Shown: positions 25,359 through 34,004 of the stretch, piece by piece
Position numbering within the stretch: position 1 is the first letter of the stretch
How the letters are laid out: each line of letters begins with the position of its first letter
Assembly (NCBI RefSeq): GCF_033096465.1
Contig: NZ_AP028156.1
Span: 1,623,501-1,687,500 of the forward strand
DNA length: 64,000 nt
Source: Blautia luti
GTDB taxonomy: Bacteria > Bacillota > Clostridia > Lachnospirales > Lachnospiraceae
Reading direction: 5' to 3'
Notes under the pieces: model-generated
Told to the model about the DNA's origin: nothing
What the model saw: only the letters and a program-made list of their open reading frames with translations
The model's database searches: none
Program-made: the position numbers and the translations under genes

Positions 25359-25532
25359 TCACACAGAATGCCCACCTTTTTTCTTTGCATTCTTCTCTTT
25401 CCACGCCTGTATGAATTCCAGCTGTTCCTGGTCGGAGATCTCCTGTGAGGCGGCGTCGTTGCCGGCGGCTGCACAGCAGAGCAGGATGAAACCCTGCAGT
25501 AAAAAGAAGATAAGGATCATCAATGCGATCAT
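25359..25532 (-). CDS. Small membrane protein of 57 residues
   Basis: Minus-strand gene starting MIALMILIFFLLQGFILLCC, a single hydrophobic segment (about 2-22) ending in two cysteines, then a charged tail with SDQEQLEFIQAWKEKNAKKK. GGGAGG (complement of 25542-25547) lies nine bases before the ATG, which supports real translation. It lies between the polysaccharide operon and a subtilase gene, in opposite orientation. It may be a small membrane regulator; the Cys pair could be a lipidation site, though no full lipobox is seen. Function unknown. Confidence 0.65.
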   Translation of the reverse strand: MIALMILIFFLLQGFILLCCAAAGNDAASQEISDQEQLEFIQAWKEKNAKKKGGHSV

Positions 25533-25685
25533 ATAGGTTTACCTCCCTGTTGAAACGATAGTTCCAGTATGTACAGATCAGAAACACTTTATACAGTTTA
25601 TGTGAAAAAATACCGGGAGATAACAAAAGATGAAGAACCCGAATAAATTAGAGTAAGAACTTGCTGCTTTTTATCCGGAGGTTTT

Positions 25686-26531
25686 ATGGGAAATTTGTCT
25701 GATGCAGAATATACAGGGAAGGGGATCGGTGTCTGTGTTATGGATACAGGCCTGTTTCCTCATATAGACTTTGCAGGGCGGATCTGGGTATTCCGGGATT
25801 TCGTGAGAGGGCAGAAACAGCCTTATGATGACAATTCCCACGGTACCCATGTGTGCGGCATTATAGGAGGAGACGGAACAGCATCGAGGGGACGGATCAG
25901 GGGAATTGCACCGGGATGCGGATTTATTGCCCTGAAAGTGCTGGATGGGCTTGGAAACGGCAGAAAAGAGGATGTACTGCAGGCTATTGAATGGATATTG
26001 AAAAACAGAAAAAAATACGGGATCCGGATTGTTAACATTTCGGTGGGAACAACCTGCAGGACGAAAATGGACCACAAAATCCTGATAGACGGGGTAGAAA
26101 AATTATGGGATCAGGGACTGGTGGTAGTAGCAGCAGCGGGAAATCAGGGTCCCAGGCCGGGAAGTGTTACGGCACCGGGAAGCAGCCGTAAGATCATTAC
26201 CGTAGGATCCAGTGATCTGCTCACAGGCAGATCGGCTATTTCCGGAAGGGGTCCTACGTTTGAATGTGTATGTAAACCTGACCTGGTGGCACCGGGCAGC
26301 AAAATACGTGCCTGCGCCCCTGGAGTGGACTTTCCTTATGGGGTCAAAAGCGGCACATCTATGTCTACACCGCTGGTTTCCGGTGCAGCAGCACTGATGC
26401 TGGAAAAAAATCCAGCCCTTACAAATCTGGAAATAAAGATGAAGCTGAAAGAAAGCGCCAGGGATATGGGACTGCCCAAGAATCTTCAGGGCTGGGGGGA
26501 ACTGGATCTGGAGCGTTTTATGAAACTGTGA
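25686..26531 (+). CDS. Subtilisin-like serine protease (S8), probably intracellular
   Basis: Protease of 281 residues with the complete S8 triad: Asp in VCVMDTGLFPH (near residue 21), His in NSHGTHVCG (near 55) and Ser in SGTSMSTPLVSGAA (near 225), plus the oxyanion Asn in VAAAGNQGP. There is no signal peptide and almost no propeptide, as in intracellular subtilisins of Bacillus. ATCCGGAGG precedes the ATG. A role in protein turnover or sporulation is plausible; nothing around it fixes the substrate. Confidence 0.9.
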   Translation: MGNLSDAEYTGKGIGVCVMDTGLFPHIDFAGRIWVFRDFVRGQKQPYDDNSHGTHVCGIIGGDGTASRGRIRGIAPGCGFIALKVLDGLGNGRKEDVLQAIEWILKNRKKYGIRIVNISVGTTCRTKMDHKILIDGVEKLWDQGLVVVAAAGNQGPRPGSVTAPGSSRKIITVGSSDLLTGRSAISGRGPTFECVCKPDLVAPGSKIRACAPGVDFPYGVKSGTSMSTPLVSGAAALMLEKNPALTNLEIKMKLKESARDMGLPKNLQGWGELDLERFMKL

Positions 26532-26560
26532 AAAAATTATCACTTTAATGTGCAAAAGCA

Positions 26561-26589
26561 TTGACGAACCAGAGGATTTCAGATACAAT
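26561..26589 (+). promoter_or_regulatory. icd promoter
   Basis: TTGACG (26561-26566), 17 bases, TACAAT (26584-26589), 40 bases before the icd start. Confidence 0.8.
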
Positions 26590-26628
26590 AATATTCAAAT
26601 GAGCCAATAGCCAAAGAGGAGGACATAT

Positions 26629-27837
26629 ATGAAAAAAATTCAGATGCAGACACCACTTGTGGAAATGGACGGAGATGAGATGACCAGAATCCTCTGGAAG
26701 ATCATTAAAGAGGAACTTCTTCTTCCATATATTGATTTGAACACAGAGTATTATGACCTTGGCCTGGAATACAGAAATGAGACCGATGACCAGGTAACTG
26801 TTGATGCAGCAGAGGCTACAAAGAAATACGGGGTAGCTGTTAAATGTGCCACTATTACACCGAATAAGGCAAGAATGGAAGAGTATACCCTAAAGAAAAT
26901 GTACAAGAGCCCGAATGGTACGATCCGTGCGATCCTGGACGGTACTGTATTCCGTGCTCCTATCGTGGTAAAAGGAATCGAACCATGTGTCAAAAACTGG
27001 AAAAAGCCTATCACCATTGCCCGTCATGCATACGGCGATGTGTATAAGAATACAGAGATGTATATCGACGGACCAGGGGATGCCTATCTCTTATTTAAGG
27101 GCGAGAACGGAGAAGAAAAGAAAGAACTGATCCATCATTATGACAGTGCCGGGGTTCTTCAGGGAATGCATAATCTGGATGATTCTATTTCCAGTTTCGC
27201 AAGATGCTGCTTTAATTATGCACTGGATACGAAGCAGAGCATTTGGTTTGGCGGTAAAGATACTATTTCCAAGATTTATGACGGACGCTTTAAAGAAATT
27301 TTTGCAACAATCTATGAAAATGAATTCAAAGAAAAATTTGAAGCAGCAGGAATTGAGTATTTCTACAGCCTGATCGACGATATTGTGGCCCGTGTGATGA
27401 AAGCAGAAGGGGGATTTATCTGGGCATGTAAGAATTATGACGGAGATGTTATGAGTGATATGGTTTCCTCTGCATTTGGTTCTCTGGCTATGATGACTTC
27501 TGTGCTGGTATCACCCCAGGGTTATTATGAATATGAGGCAGCTCATGGAACGGTACAGAGACATTACTATCGTCATCTGAAAGGTGAGGAGACATCCACA
27601 AACTCTGTTGCGACGATCTTCGCATGGACAGGTGCTCTCAGAAAACGTGGAGAACTGGACGGAAACAGGGAACTGATGGAATTCGCAGATAAGCTTGAGA
27701 AAGCAACATTAAGTACCATTGAAGAGGGAAAGATGACCAAGGATCTGGCACTGATCACCACTTTGAAGGATGTAACCGTGTTAAACAGTGAGCAGTTTAT
27801 CCTGGCTATCAGAGAGAAACTGGATACACTGCTGTAA
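26629..27837 (+). CDS. icd: NADP-dependent isocitrate dehydrogenase
   Basis: Oxidises isocitrate to 2-oxoglutarate, giving NADPH and the carbon skeleton for glutamate. At 402 residues it belongs to the dimeric type also found in eukaryotes: [15 protein letters not shown] at the start, [34 protein letters not shown] with the substrate-binding Ser and Arg residues, and [14 protein letters not shown] with the NADP-binding site near 310. Monocistronic: own promoter, and a two-way terminator after it. In a fermentative Clostridium it serves biosynthesis in a partial citrate cycle. Confidence 0.97.
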   Translation: MKKIQMQTPLVEMDGDEMTRILWKIIKEELLLPYIDLNTEYYDLGLEYRNETDDQVTVDAAEATKKYGVAVKCATITPNKARMEEYTLKKMYKSPNGTIRAILDGTVFRAPIVVKGIEPCVKNWKKPITIARHAYGDVYKNTEMYIDGPGDAYLLFKGENGEEKKELIHHYDSAGVLQGMHNLDDSISSFARCCFNYALDTKQSIWFGGKDTISKIYDGRFKEIFATIYENEFKEKFEAAGIEYFYSLIDDIVARVMKAEGGFIWACKNYDGDVMSDMVSSAFGSLAMMTSVLVSPQGYYEYEAAHGTVQRHYYRHLKGEETSTNSVATIFAWTGALRKRGELDGNRELMEFADKLEKATLSTIEEGKMTKDLALITTLKDVTVLNSEQFILAIREKLDTLL

Positions 27838-27884
27838 GTTGTTTGGACAGACATTTCACTAATAAAATAAAAAAGTAAAAAGAA

Positions 27885-27928
27885 AAAATGGGAAGAACCT
27901 GCATATTATGCAAGTTCTTCCCATTTTT
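27885..27928. terminator. Bidirectional terminator between icd and the ABC-F gene
   Basis: AAATGGGAAGAAC (27886-27898) and GTTCTTCCCATTT (27914-27926) form a long perfect stem with A-runs before and T-runs after, so it serves both converging genes. The ABC-F stop codon lies in its loop (27906-27908). Confidence 0.9.
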
Positions 27929-29816
27929 CATACAAAGTTTCCAGTTCTTCTATAACAGCAGCTTTTTCTTTGCTGAGTTTGGCACATTCAGCAACATTGG
28001 TGCAGATATCAGGAAGAACCATGGTCTCATCAATTTCTTTGTCCCTGGTTTCCAGTTCTTCGATGCGGGCTTCGATTTTTTTTAATTCATTTTCCCGTTT
28101 ACGCTGACGGGCCTGTTCCTCTTTCTGCTGCTGCCAGGACAGCTTATTATCAGATGCCTGCTTTGCCTCTGCCACAGCCTGGGCTGCTGCCGGAGCATAT
28201 TTCTCTGTAAGTTCTTCTTTCTTCTCCAGGTAATAATCATAGTCACCTATGTAATTTACAATGGCCTGGTTGGTCAGATCCAGAATACGGGTTGCGGTCT
28301 GATTGATGAAGTAACGGTCATGGGAAACATACAATACAGTGCCTGTATAGCTGTTCAGGGCTTCTTCCAGGATTTCTTTGGAAGCGATATCCAGGTGGTT
28401 GGTAGGCTCATCCAGAATCAGGAAGTTGGCTTCCGAAAGCATCAGCTTCGCCAGTGATACGCGGCCTCGTTCACCACCGGACAATGCAGAGATCAGTTTG
28501 AAGACGTCGTCGCCTGTAAACAGGAAAGCTGCCAGCATGTTTCGGATTTCAGTTTCTGTAAGAGTAGGATAGGTATCGGCAATTTCCTGGAAAATGGTCT
28601 TTTCCATGTGCAGGACGTGATGTTCCTGGTCATAATAACCGATCTGTACTTTGGAACCAAGGGAAAATCTGCCGGAGTCTGCATTTATCAGACCATTGAT
28701 GATCTTCAGCATAGTGGTTTTTCCGGTACCGTTATTTCCAATCAGCGCTACCCGTTCACCACGTTTGATCTCGAAAGAAATATTGGAGAAAAGGGTCTGT
28801 CCCGGGAAAGATTTGGAAAGTTCTTCTACATTAAGAACATCATTTCCGCTGACGTATCTGGGCTCTAAGGAGATACGCATCTGATTCTGGATCTCCTGGG
28901 GCTTCTCAATACGCTGGATCTTATCCAGCATTTTTTCACGGCTCTCAGCACGTTTGATGGATTTCTCACGGTTAAAGGATTTCAGCTTGGTAATTACGGC
29001 TTCCTGATGTTTGATCTCCCGCTGCTGATTCAGGTAAGCCTTGTACTGGGCATCACGAAGCTGGGCTTTTTTCAAGGCATAGGCAGAATAATTGCCGCTG
29101 TACATGCGCATGGTACCGGTCTCGATCTCCACGACTTTTGTTACAACTTTGTCCAGAAAATAACGATCGTGGGAAACGATAAATACAGCTCCCGGGTAGT
29201 TGAGCAGATAGGTTTCAAGCCAGGAAATACTCTCCATGTCCAGATGGTTGGTAGGCTCATCCAGGAGAAGGATATCCGGGCTGGAAAGCAAAAGTTTGCC
29301 CAGCGCTACACGGGTTTTCTGGCCGCCGGAAAGAGTTTCGATCTGGCGTGGAAAATCTTCTTCTGTGAAGCCGAGGCCTTTTAATACTCCCATAATCTCA
29401 CTTTTATAAGCATATCCGTTTTCCAGTTCAAACTGATGGCTGAGTCTGGTGTAGGTATTCATCAGGCTGTCCAGAGCCTCGCCTGTGGCTGATTTCATTT
29501 CCTGTTCCATGCTGCGCAGACGATTCTCCATGTCGATGATGTGCTGCTTGGTGGAGATCAGCTCCTCGTAGATAGTATGGTGGCCGTGGATATCCTGATA
29601 CTGGGCAAGATACCCGATATTTTTATCTTTGGCGAGTACCACATTGCCGGAATCAGGGGAAAGCTCGTGCATGATAATACGGAGCAGGGTAGTTTTACCG
29701 GCTCCGTTATTGCCGATGAGTGCGGCTTTTTCTCTGTCTTCTATATGGAAACTGGCATCCTGAAGGATCACCTTTTCGCCAAAGGATTTGCAGATGTTCT
29801 GACATGATAAGATCAT
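27906..29816 (-). CDS. ABC-F family ATPase
   Basis: Soluble protein of 636 residues with two ABC ATPase domains and no membrane part; such proteins act on ribosomes in translation control or antibiotic protection. Walker A motifs are GNNGAGKTTLL (near 37) and GNNGTGKTTML (near 360). Signatures are LSGGQKTRVAL and LSGGERGRVSL, and both Walker B motifs end in LLDEPTNHLD/ILDEPTNHLD. A C-terminal helical extension rich in Glu and Lys (about 540-636) is present. I start at 29816 after GGAGG; the frame extends 19 codons upstream without a ribosome site. It resembles Uup/YdiF more than known resistance factors. Confidence 0.93.
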   Translation of the reverse strand: MILSCQNICKSFGEKVILQDASFHIEDREKAALIGNNGAGKTTLLRIIMHELSPDSGNVVLAKDKNIGYLAQYQDIHGHHTIYEELISTKQHIIDMENRLRSMEQEMKSATGEALDSLMNTYTRLSHQFELENGYAYKSEIMGVLKGLGFTEEDFPRQIETLSGGQKTRVALGKLLLSSPDILLLDEPTNHLDMESISWLETYLLNYPGAVFIVSHDRYFLDKVVTKVVEIETGTMRMYSGNYSAYALKKAQLRDAQYKAYLNQQREIKHQEAVITKLKSFNREKSIKRAESREKMLDKIQRIEKPQEIQNQMRISLEPRYVSGNDVLNVEELSKSFPGQTLFSNISFEIKRGERVALIGNNGTGKTTMLKIINGLINADSGRFSLGSKVQIGYYDQEHHVLHMEKTIFQEIADTYPTLTETEIRNMLAAFLFTGDDVFKLISALSGGERGRVSLAKLMLSEANFLILDEPTNHLDIASKEILEEALNSYTGTVLYVSHDRYFINQTATRILDLTNQAIVNYIGDYDYYLEKKEELTEKYAPAAAQAVAEAKQASDNKLSWQQQKEEQARQRKRENELKKIEARIEELETRDKEIDETMVLPDICTNVAECAKLSKEKAAVIEELETLYEKWEELA

Positions 29817-29961
29817 ACAAATTCCTCCGATATAGTAATTATTTTTCTTGAAATATTGCGAACCGCATACCATTATAACGGAATCCGGAGGCTTTTAAAA
29901 GCATAAATCGAAAATTCATAAAAAATATATGCAGGAATTGTTTAAAAGGTACAAAATCAAT

Positions 29962-29990
29962 TTGACAATAAAATAACATTTCGGTATAAT
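29962..29990 (+). promoter_or_regulatory. rex promoter with possible Rex box
   Basis: TTGACA (29962-29967), 17 bases, TATAAT (29985-29990). The sequence TTGACAATAAAATAACAT (29962-29979) matches the known Rex consensus TTGTTAA-N4-TTAACAA at 10 of its 14 fixed positions, overlapping the -35 box. Self-repression is plausible but unproven. Confidence 0.75.
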
Positions 29991-30019
29991 TGACATAGAT
30001 AAATAAGGAGGGAAAATTT

Positions 30020-30670
30020 GTGGAAGCTAAGGAGATTTCAAAAGCGGTCATCAAACGTCTGCCTCGCTATTACCGTTATCTTGGTGAATTGATGGAAGAG
30101 AATGTAGAGAGAATTTCTTCCAATGATCTCAGTAAGAAAATGCATGTGACAGCTTCCCAGATTCGTCAGGATTTAAATAATTTCGGCGGTTTTGGTCAGC
30201 AGGGTTATGGTTATAATGTACGTTATTTATATACGGAAATCGGTAAGATACTGGGTCTGGACACAGTGCATCCTATGATTATCCTGGGTGCGGGTAATTT
30301 GGGACAGGCACTGGCGAATTATGTAGATTTTGAGAAACGGGGATTTAAACTGGTTGGTATTTTTGATGTAAATCCTGTACTGGAAGGAATTGCAGTACGC
30401 GGGATTGAGGTTCAGATGCTCAGTGACCTGCCTTTGTTTCTGAAGGAGAATGAGGTAGAAATTGCGGTGCTCACTCTTCCGAAGAACAAAGCAAAGGAAA
30501 TGGCGAAGATCCTCATTGAAAACGGTATTAAAGCAATCTGGAATTTCGCACATATTGATTTGGATGCACCAGAGGACGTTATGGTAGAGAATGTACATCT
30601 GTCTGAGAGCCTTATGACCTTGTCCTACAATCTCAGCGAGTATCGAAAAGAGCATGAAGCTATGGAATAA
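30020..30670 (+). CDS. rex: Redox-sensing transcriptional repressor Rex
   Basis: Repressor of 216 residues that senses the NADH/NAD+ ratio and controls fermentation genes. Residues 1-80 are a winged helix (ISKAVIKRLPRYYRYL, and the recognition region SQIRQDLNNFGGFGQQGYGYNV). Residues about 85-205 are the Rossmann NADH-binding domain (IILGAGNLGQALANY, VGIFDVNP). The start is the GTG at 30020 after AAGGAGGG. Monocistronic with its own promoter and terminator. Confidence 0.97.
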   Translation: MEAKEISKAVIKRLPRYYRYLGELMEENVERISSNDLSKKMHVTASQIRQDLNNFGGFGQQGYGYNVRYLYTEIGKILGLDTVHPMIILGAGNLGQALANYVDFEKRGFKLVGIFDVNPVLEGIAVRGIEVQMLSDLPLFLKENEVEIAVLTLPKNKAKEMAKILIENGIKAIWNFAHIDLDAPEDVMVENVHLSESLMTLSYNLSEYRKEHEAME

Positions 30671-30714
30671 TTGGTGCTGAGAACGAAGTGAACAGTAACA
30701 CAATGACAGCGAAG

Positions 30715-30748
30715 AAGCTGTGATCTTATCCGATCACAGCTTTTCTTT
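30715..30748 (+). terminator. rex terminator
   Basis: AAGCTGTGATC (30715-30725) and GATCACAGCTT (30732-30742) form a perfect 11-pair stem followed by TTCTTTT. Confidence 0.9.
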
Positions 30749-30808
30749 TGGTGAAAAAGGGTGTATACTTACATATAAATTGGGGTTTATGCAATGAGAG
30801 GTGAGAAA

Positions 30809-32338
30809 ATGAGGGAGATCGTAACTGCCTGTGAAATGAAAGCACTGGATCGAAATACCATCGAAACAGCAGGAATCCCGTCACTGGTGCTGATGGAAAG
30901 AGCTGCATTAAAGACTGCAGAAGAGCTCAGAAAGCGGCTGAAAAATGGAAGCAGGGAAAGAATCCTGGTAGTTTGCGGAAGCGGAAATAATGGTGGAGAC
31001 GGGCTGGCAATTGCCAGGCTTCTGCATCTGGCCGGGATAGAAACCTGTTTTTATCTGGCGGGAAAAGAAGAGCGGATGACAGAAGAAACGAAATGTCAGT
31101 TAAAGGCAGCCAGATACTATGGTGTTTTACAGGAGCATAACTTAAGAACTGATGAATATACTACTATAGTAGATGCCATCTTCGGGGTTGGGTTGGCCCG
31201 TCCTGTGGAAGGCAGCTATGCCCGGCTGATCCGGGAACTGAACGAGGCAGATGCATTTAAAGTGGCTGTAGATATTCCCTCCGGTGTCAATGCAGATACC
31301 GGATTTGAGATGGGAACTGCATTTCGGGCAGATCTTACGGTAACCTTTGCATTCCGGAAAAGAGGTTTATGTTTTTATCCGGGACGTATGCTGGGAGGAG
31401 AGATCATTACTGCAGATATCGGAATCTATCCGGAGCCGAAACAGAAACTGCAGGTACATTATCTGGGAAAAGAGGATCTGTCTTTGATGCCGCCCAGACT
31501 GCCTTATGGAAATAAGGGGACTTTTGGCAAGGTCCTTCTGGTAGTGGGATCACCGGAGATGTGCGGCGCTGCTTATTTAAGTGCTGCAGCGGCATTTAAA
31601 TGTTCGGCGGGAATGGTGAAGATCCAGACTGTGGAGGAGAATCGAATCTCTCTGCAGACTTTGCTCCCGGAGGCGATGGTATCCTGCGAGTTTAATGAAG
31701 AGCAGAACAGACAGATGCTGAACTGGTGTGATGTTCTGGTGATCGGTCCCGGACTTGGAGTATCCGGCCGGAGCAGAGAACGCGCACAGTGGTTTTTATC
31801 CCATGCAGCAGAATGCGGCAGACCGGTGATCCTGGATGCAGACGGCCTGAATCTTCTCTCAGTCCATGATGAATGGAAGAAATATCTGGGTGAGAATGTG
31901 ATCCTGACTCCTCATATCGGGGAAATGAGCCGCCTGAATAAAACAATGATCAGTGATATCCAGGATGCATTGATGGAAACCGCATATGAATATGCAAAAG
32001 AAACAGGTACTGTCTGTGTTCTGAAGGATGCCTGTACAGTAACTGCCGGGCCTTCAGGGGAAACCTATCTGAACCTGTCCGGGAATGCCGGGCTTGCCAC
32101 TGCAGGAAGCGGCGATGTGTTAAGCGGTGTGCTGGCGGGAGTGCTTTGCATGTATCTCTCAGCAGAGAAAAAGATTCCTCCGGTACAGCTTGCAGCGCTG
32201 GGAGTTTTTGTTCACGGACTTGCAGGAGACAGGGCAGCAGAAGTATGTGGAAAAAGAGGAATGACCGCAAGGGACATTATCCGGTTTTTACCGGAAATAC
32301 TGAGAATAAAGGACGACATGGATGATGGAAAAATGTAA
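30809..32338 (+). CDS. nnr: Bifunctional NAD(P)H-hydrate epimerase and dehydratase
   Basis: Repairs hydrated NAD(P)H. The N-terminal half (about 1-215) is the epimerase (YjeF_N: CEMKALDRNTIETAGIPSLVLMERAA, VVCGSGNNGGDGLAIARLL). The C-terminal half (about 225-505) is the ADP-dependent dehydratase of the ribokinase-like fold (YGNKGTFGKVLLVVGSPEMCGAA, GPGLGVS, and the GLATAGSGDVLSGVLAG active-site loop). I start at ATG 30809 after GAGAGGTGAG, not the ATG at 30794. It overlaps the alanine racemase gene by 17 bases, so the two are coupled. Confidence 0.95.
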   Translation: MREIVTACEMKALDRNTIETAGIPSLVLMERAALKTAEELRKRLKNGSRERILVVCGSGNNGGDGLAIARLLHLAGIETCFYLAGKEERMTEETKCQLKAARYYGVLQEHNLRTDEYTTIVDAIFGVGLARPVEGSYARLIRELNEADAFKVAVDIPSGVNADTGFEMGTAFRADLTVTFAFRKRGLCFYPGRMLGGEIITADIGIYPEPKQKLQVHYLGKEDLSLMPPRLPYGNKGTFGKVLLVVGSPEMCGAAYLSAAAAFKCSAGMVKIQTVEENRISLQTLLPEAMVSCEFNEEQNRQMLNWCDVLVIGPGLGVSGRSRERAQWFLSHAAECGRPVILDADGLNLLSVHDEWKKYLGENVILTPHIGEMSRLNKTMISDIQDALMETAYEYAKETGTVCVLKDACTVTAGPSGETYLNLSGNAGLATAGSGDVLSGVLAGVLCMYLSAEKKIPPVQLAALGVFVHGLAGDRAAEVCGKRGMTARDIIRFLPEILRIKDDMDDGKM

Positions 32339-33482
32339 CAGAGTGAAAGCAGTGATTTCCTTGGATGCAGTGGAACATAATTTCCACGAGATGAGAAAGA
32401 ACATTGCGCAGGATACAAAAATGATCGCGGTAGTCAAAGCGAATGCCTATGGACATGGGGCTGTTCAGATCGCTCATCTGATCCAGAATTATGATTATAT
32501 ATGGGGATTTGCCACAGCTACTGCAGAAGAGGCACTTGCTCTTCGAAAAGCAGGTGTGATGAAACCGATCCTGATCCTGGGAATTGTGTTTGATGAATAT
32601 TATCCGGAGCTTGTGAGAAATCATATACGTCCTGCAGTCTGCGAATATGAGGAAGCCAGAAAGCTTTCCGCAGAGGCTGTCAGTCAGGGAGAAACAGTAC
32701 ATATTCACATCGCACTGGATACGGGAATGACCAGGATTGGTTTTGCGGATATACCGGAGAGCGTGGAAGAGATCAGAAAGATCGCTGCACTTCCGAATCT
32801 GGAGATTGAGGGAATGTTTACTCATTTTGCAAGGGCTGATGAATACGACAGAAGTCCTGCCATGGTGCAGCTGGAACGATATCAGGAATTTTCCGGACGT
32901 GTGGCAGAAGCGGGAGTGGAGATCCCTTTACATCACTGTTCCAACAGTGCAGGGATCATTCGTGTGCCTGAAGCGAATCTGAGCATTGTCCGGGCGGGAA
33001 TTACCATCTATGGTATTTATCCGTCTGCCCAGGTTGAGACAGATATCGTAAGGCTGGATCCGGTAATGGAGCTGAAGAGCCATGTAACTTATGTGAAAGA
33101 CGTGGAACCTGGAACTGCCATCAGCTACGGCGGTACTTTCGCAGCAGACAGGAAACTTCGTGTTGCAACTGTTCCGGTAGGATATGCAGATGGTTATCCG
33201 AGACAGCTTTCCAATAAGGGATGGGTACTGATCCATGGACAGAAAGCACCGATCCTGGGAAGAATCTGTATGGACCAGTTTATGGTGGATGTGACAGATA
33301 TTCCGGATGTGTGCAAGGGAGATGAGGTTACCCTGATCGGAAGAGACGGGGATGAGTTTATCAGTATGGATGAGATGGGAGAACTTTCCGGGCGTTTCTC
33401 TTATGAGTTTGCCTGTGATATCAGCACCAGGGTTCCGCGGATCTATATAAAAGACGGCAGAGAAACCGAAGAGTACAGCTAA
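32322..33482 (+). CDS. alr: Alanine racemase
   Basis: PLP enzyme of 386 residues supplying D-alanine for peptidoglycan. The PLP lysine lies in VVKANAYGHGA near residue 39, and the catalytic tyrosine in AISYGGTF near 265; VPVGYADGYPR and GRICMDQFMVDVT are also family hallmarks. Overlaps nnr at its start. Downstream lies a mazF-like gene, as in Bacillus, but without the antitoxin gene that normally separates them. Confidence 0.97.
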   Translation: MMEKCNRVKAVISLDAVEHNFHEMRKNIAQDTKMIAVVKANAYGHGAVQIAHLIQNYDYIWGFATATAEEALALRKAGVMKPILILGIVFDEYYPELVRNHIRPAVCEYEEARKLSAEAVSQGETVHIHIALDTGMTRIGFADIPESVEEIRKIAALPNLEIEGMFTHFARADEYDRSPAMVQLERYQEFSGRVAEAGVEIPLHHCSNSAGIIRVPEANLSIVRAGITIYGIYPSAQVETDIVRLDPVMELKSHVTYVKDVEPGTAISYGGTFAADRKLRVATVPVGYADGYPRQLSNKGWVLIHGQKAPILGRICMDQFMVDVTDIPDVCKGDEVTLIGRDGDEFISMDEMGELSGRFSYEFACDISTRVPRIYIKDGRETEEYS

Positions 33483-33586
33483 AAACAGCAATATTTTAAC
33501 CACGCATGTATACACAAGAAAAAGATGGAAATACTTATCTTAAAACAAGGCGGATACAGCCTGAAAAGAATCGGAGTGTGAATTGT

Positions 33587-33934
33587 GTGGTAATTAAAAG
33601 AGGGGATATATTTTATGCAGATCTCCGTCCTGTGGTAGGGAGTGAACAGGGCGGGATCCGCCCGGTACTGATCATACAGAATAATGTGGGCAACAGACAC
33701 AGCCCCACTGTGATCTGTGCAGCGATTACTTCAAAGATGAATAAGGCGAAGCTGCCGACACATATTGAGATCGATGCGGGAATCTATGGCATTGAGAAAG
33801 ATTCTGTGATCCTGTTAGAACAGCTTCGTACCATTGATAAAAGAAGGCTGAAAGATAAAGTATGTCACCTGGATGATGTAATGCTGGATAAGGTCAACCA
33901 TGCCCTTGAGATCAGCCTGGAGCTGACTTTTTGA
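33587..33934 (+). CDS. MazF/PemK-family endoribonuclease toxin (EndoA/NdoA type)
   Basis: Protein of about 115 residues, the sequence-specific mRNA interferase of type II toxin-antitoxin systems. [32 protein letters not shown], then [10 protein letters not shown] and [13 protein letters not shown] are the typical MazF blocks, with the catalytic Arg and Thr kept. I start at GTG 33587, since the family begins right before VIKRGD; the frame is open back to 33506 and that longer form cannot be excluded. The space after alr (about 100 bases) holds no MazE-like gene, so the antitoxin is missing or lies elsewhere. Confidence 0.9.
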   Translation: MVIKRGDIFYADLRPVVGSEQGGIRPVLIIQNNVGNRHSPTVICAAITSKMNKAKLPTHIEIDAGIYGIEKDSVILLEQLRTIDKRRLKDKVCHLDDVMLDKVNHALEISLELTF

Positions 33935-33936
33935 CC

Positions 33937-33965
33937 TTGACGGATAATGGATAAAGTGATATATT
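33937..33965 (+). promoter_or_regulatory. Promoter of the CNNM/CorC gene
   Basis: TTGACG (33937-33942), 17 bases, TATATT (33960-33965), starting three bases after the mazF stop. Confidence 0.65.
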
Positions 33966-34004
33966 TTACCAGTAACTACGCGTTTTCATTACAAAGGAGA
34001 CTGA

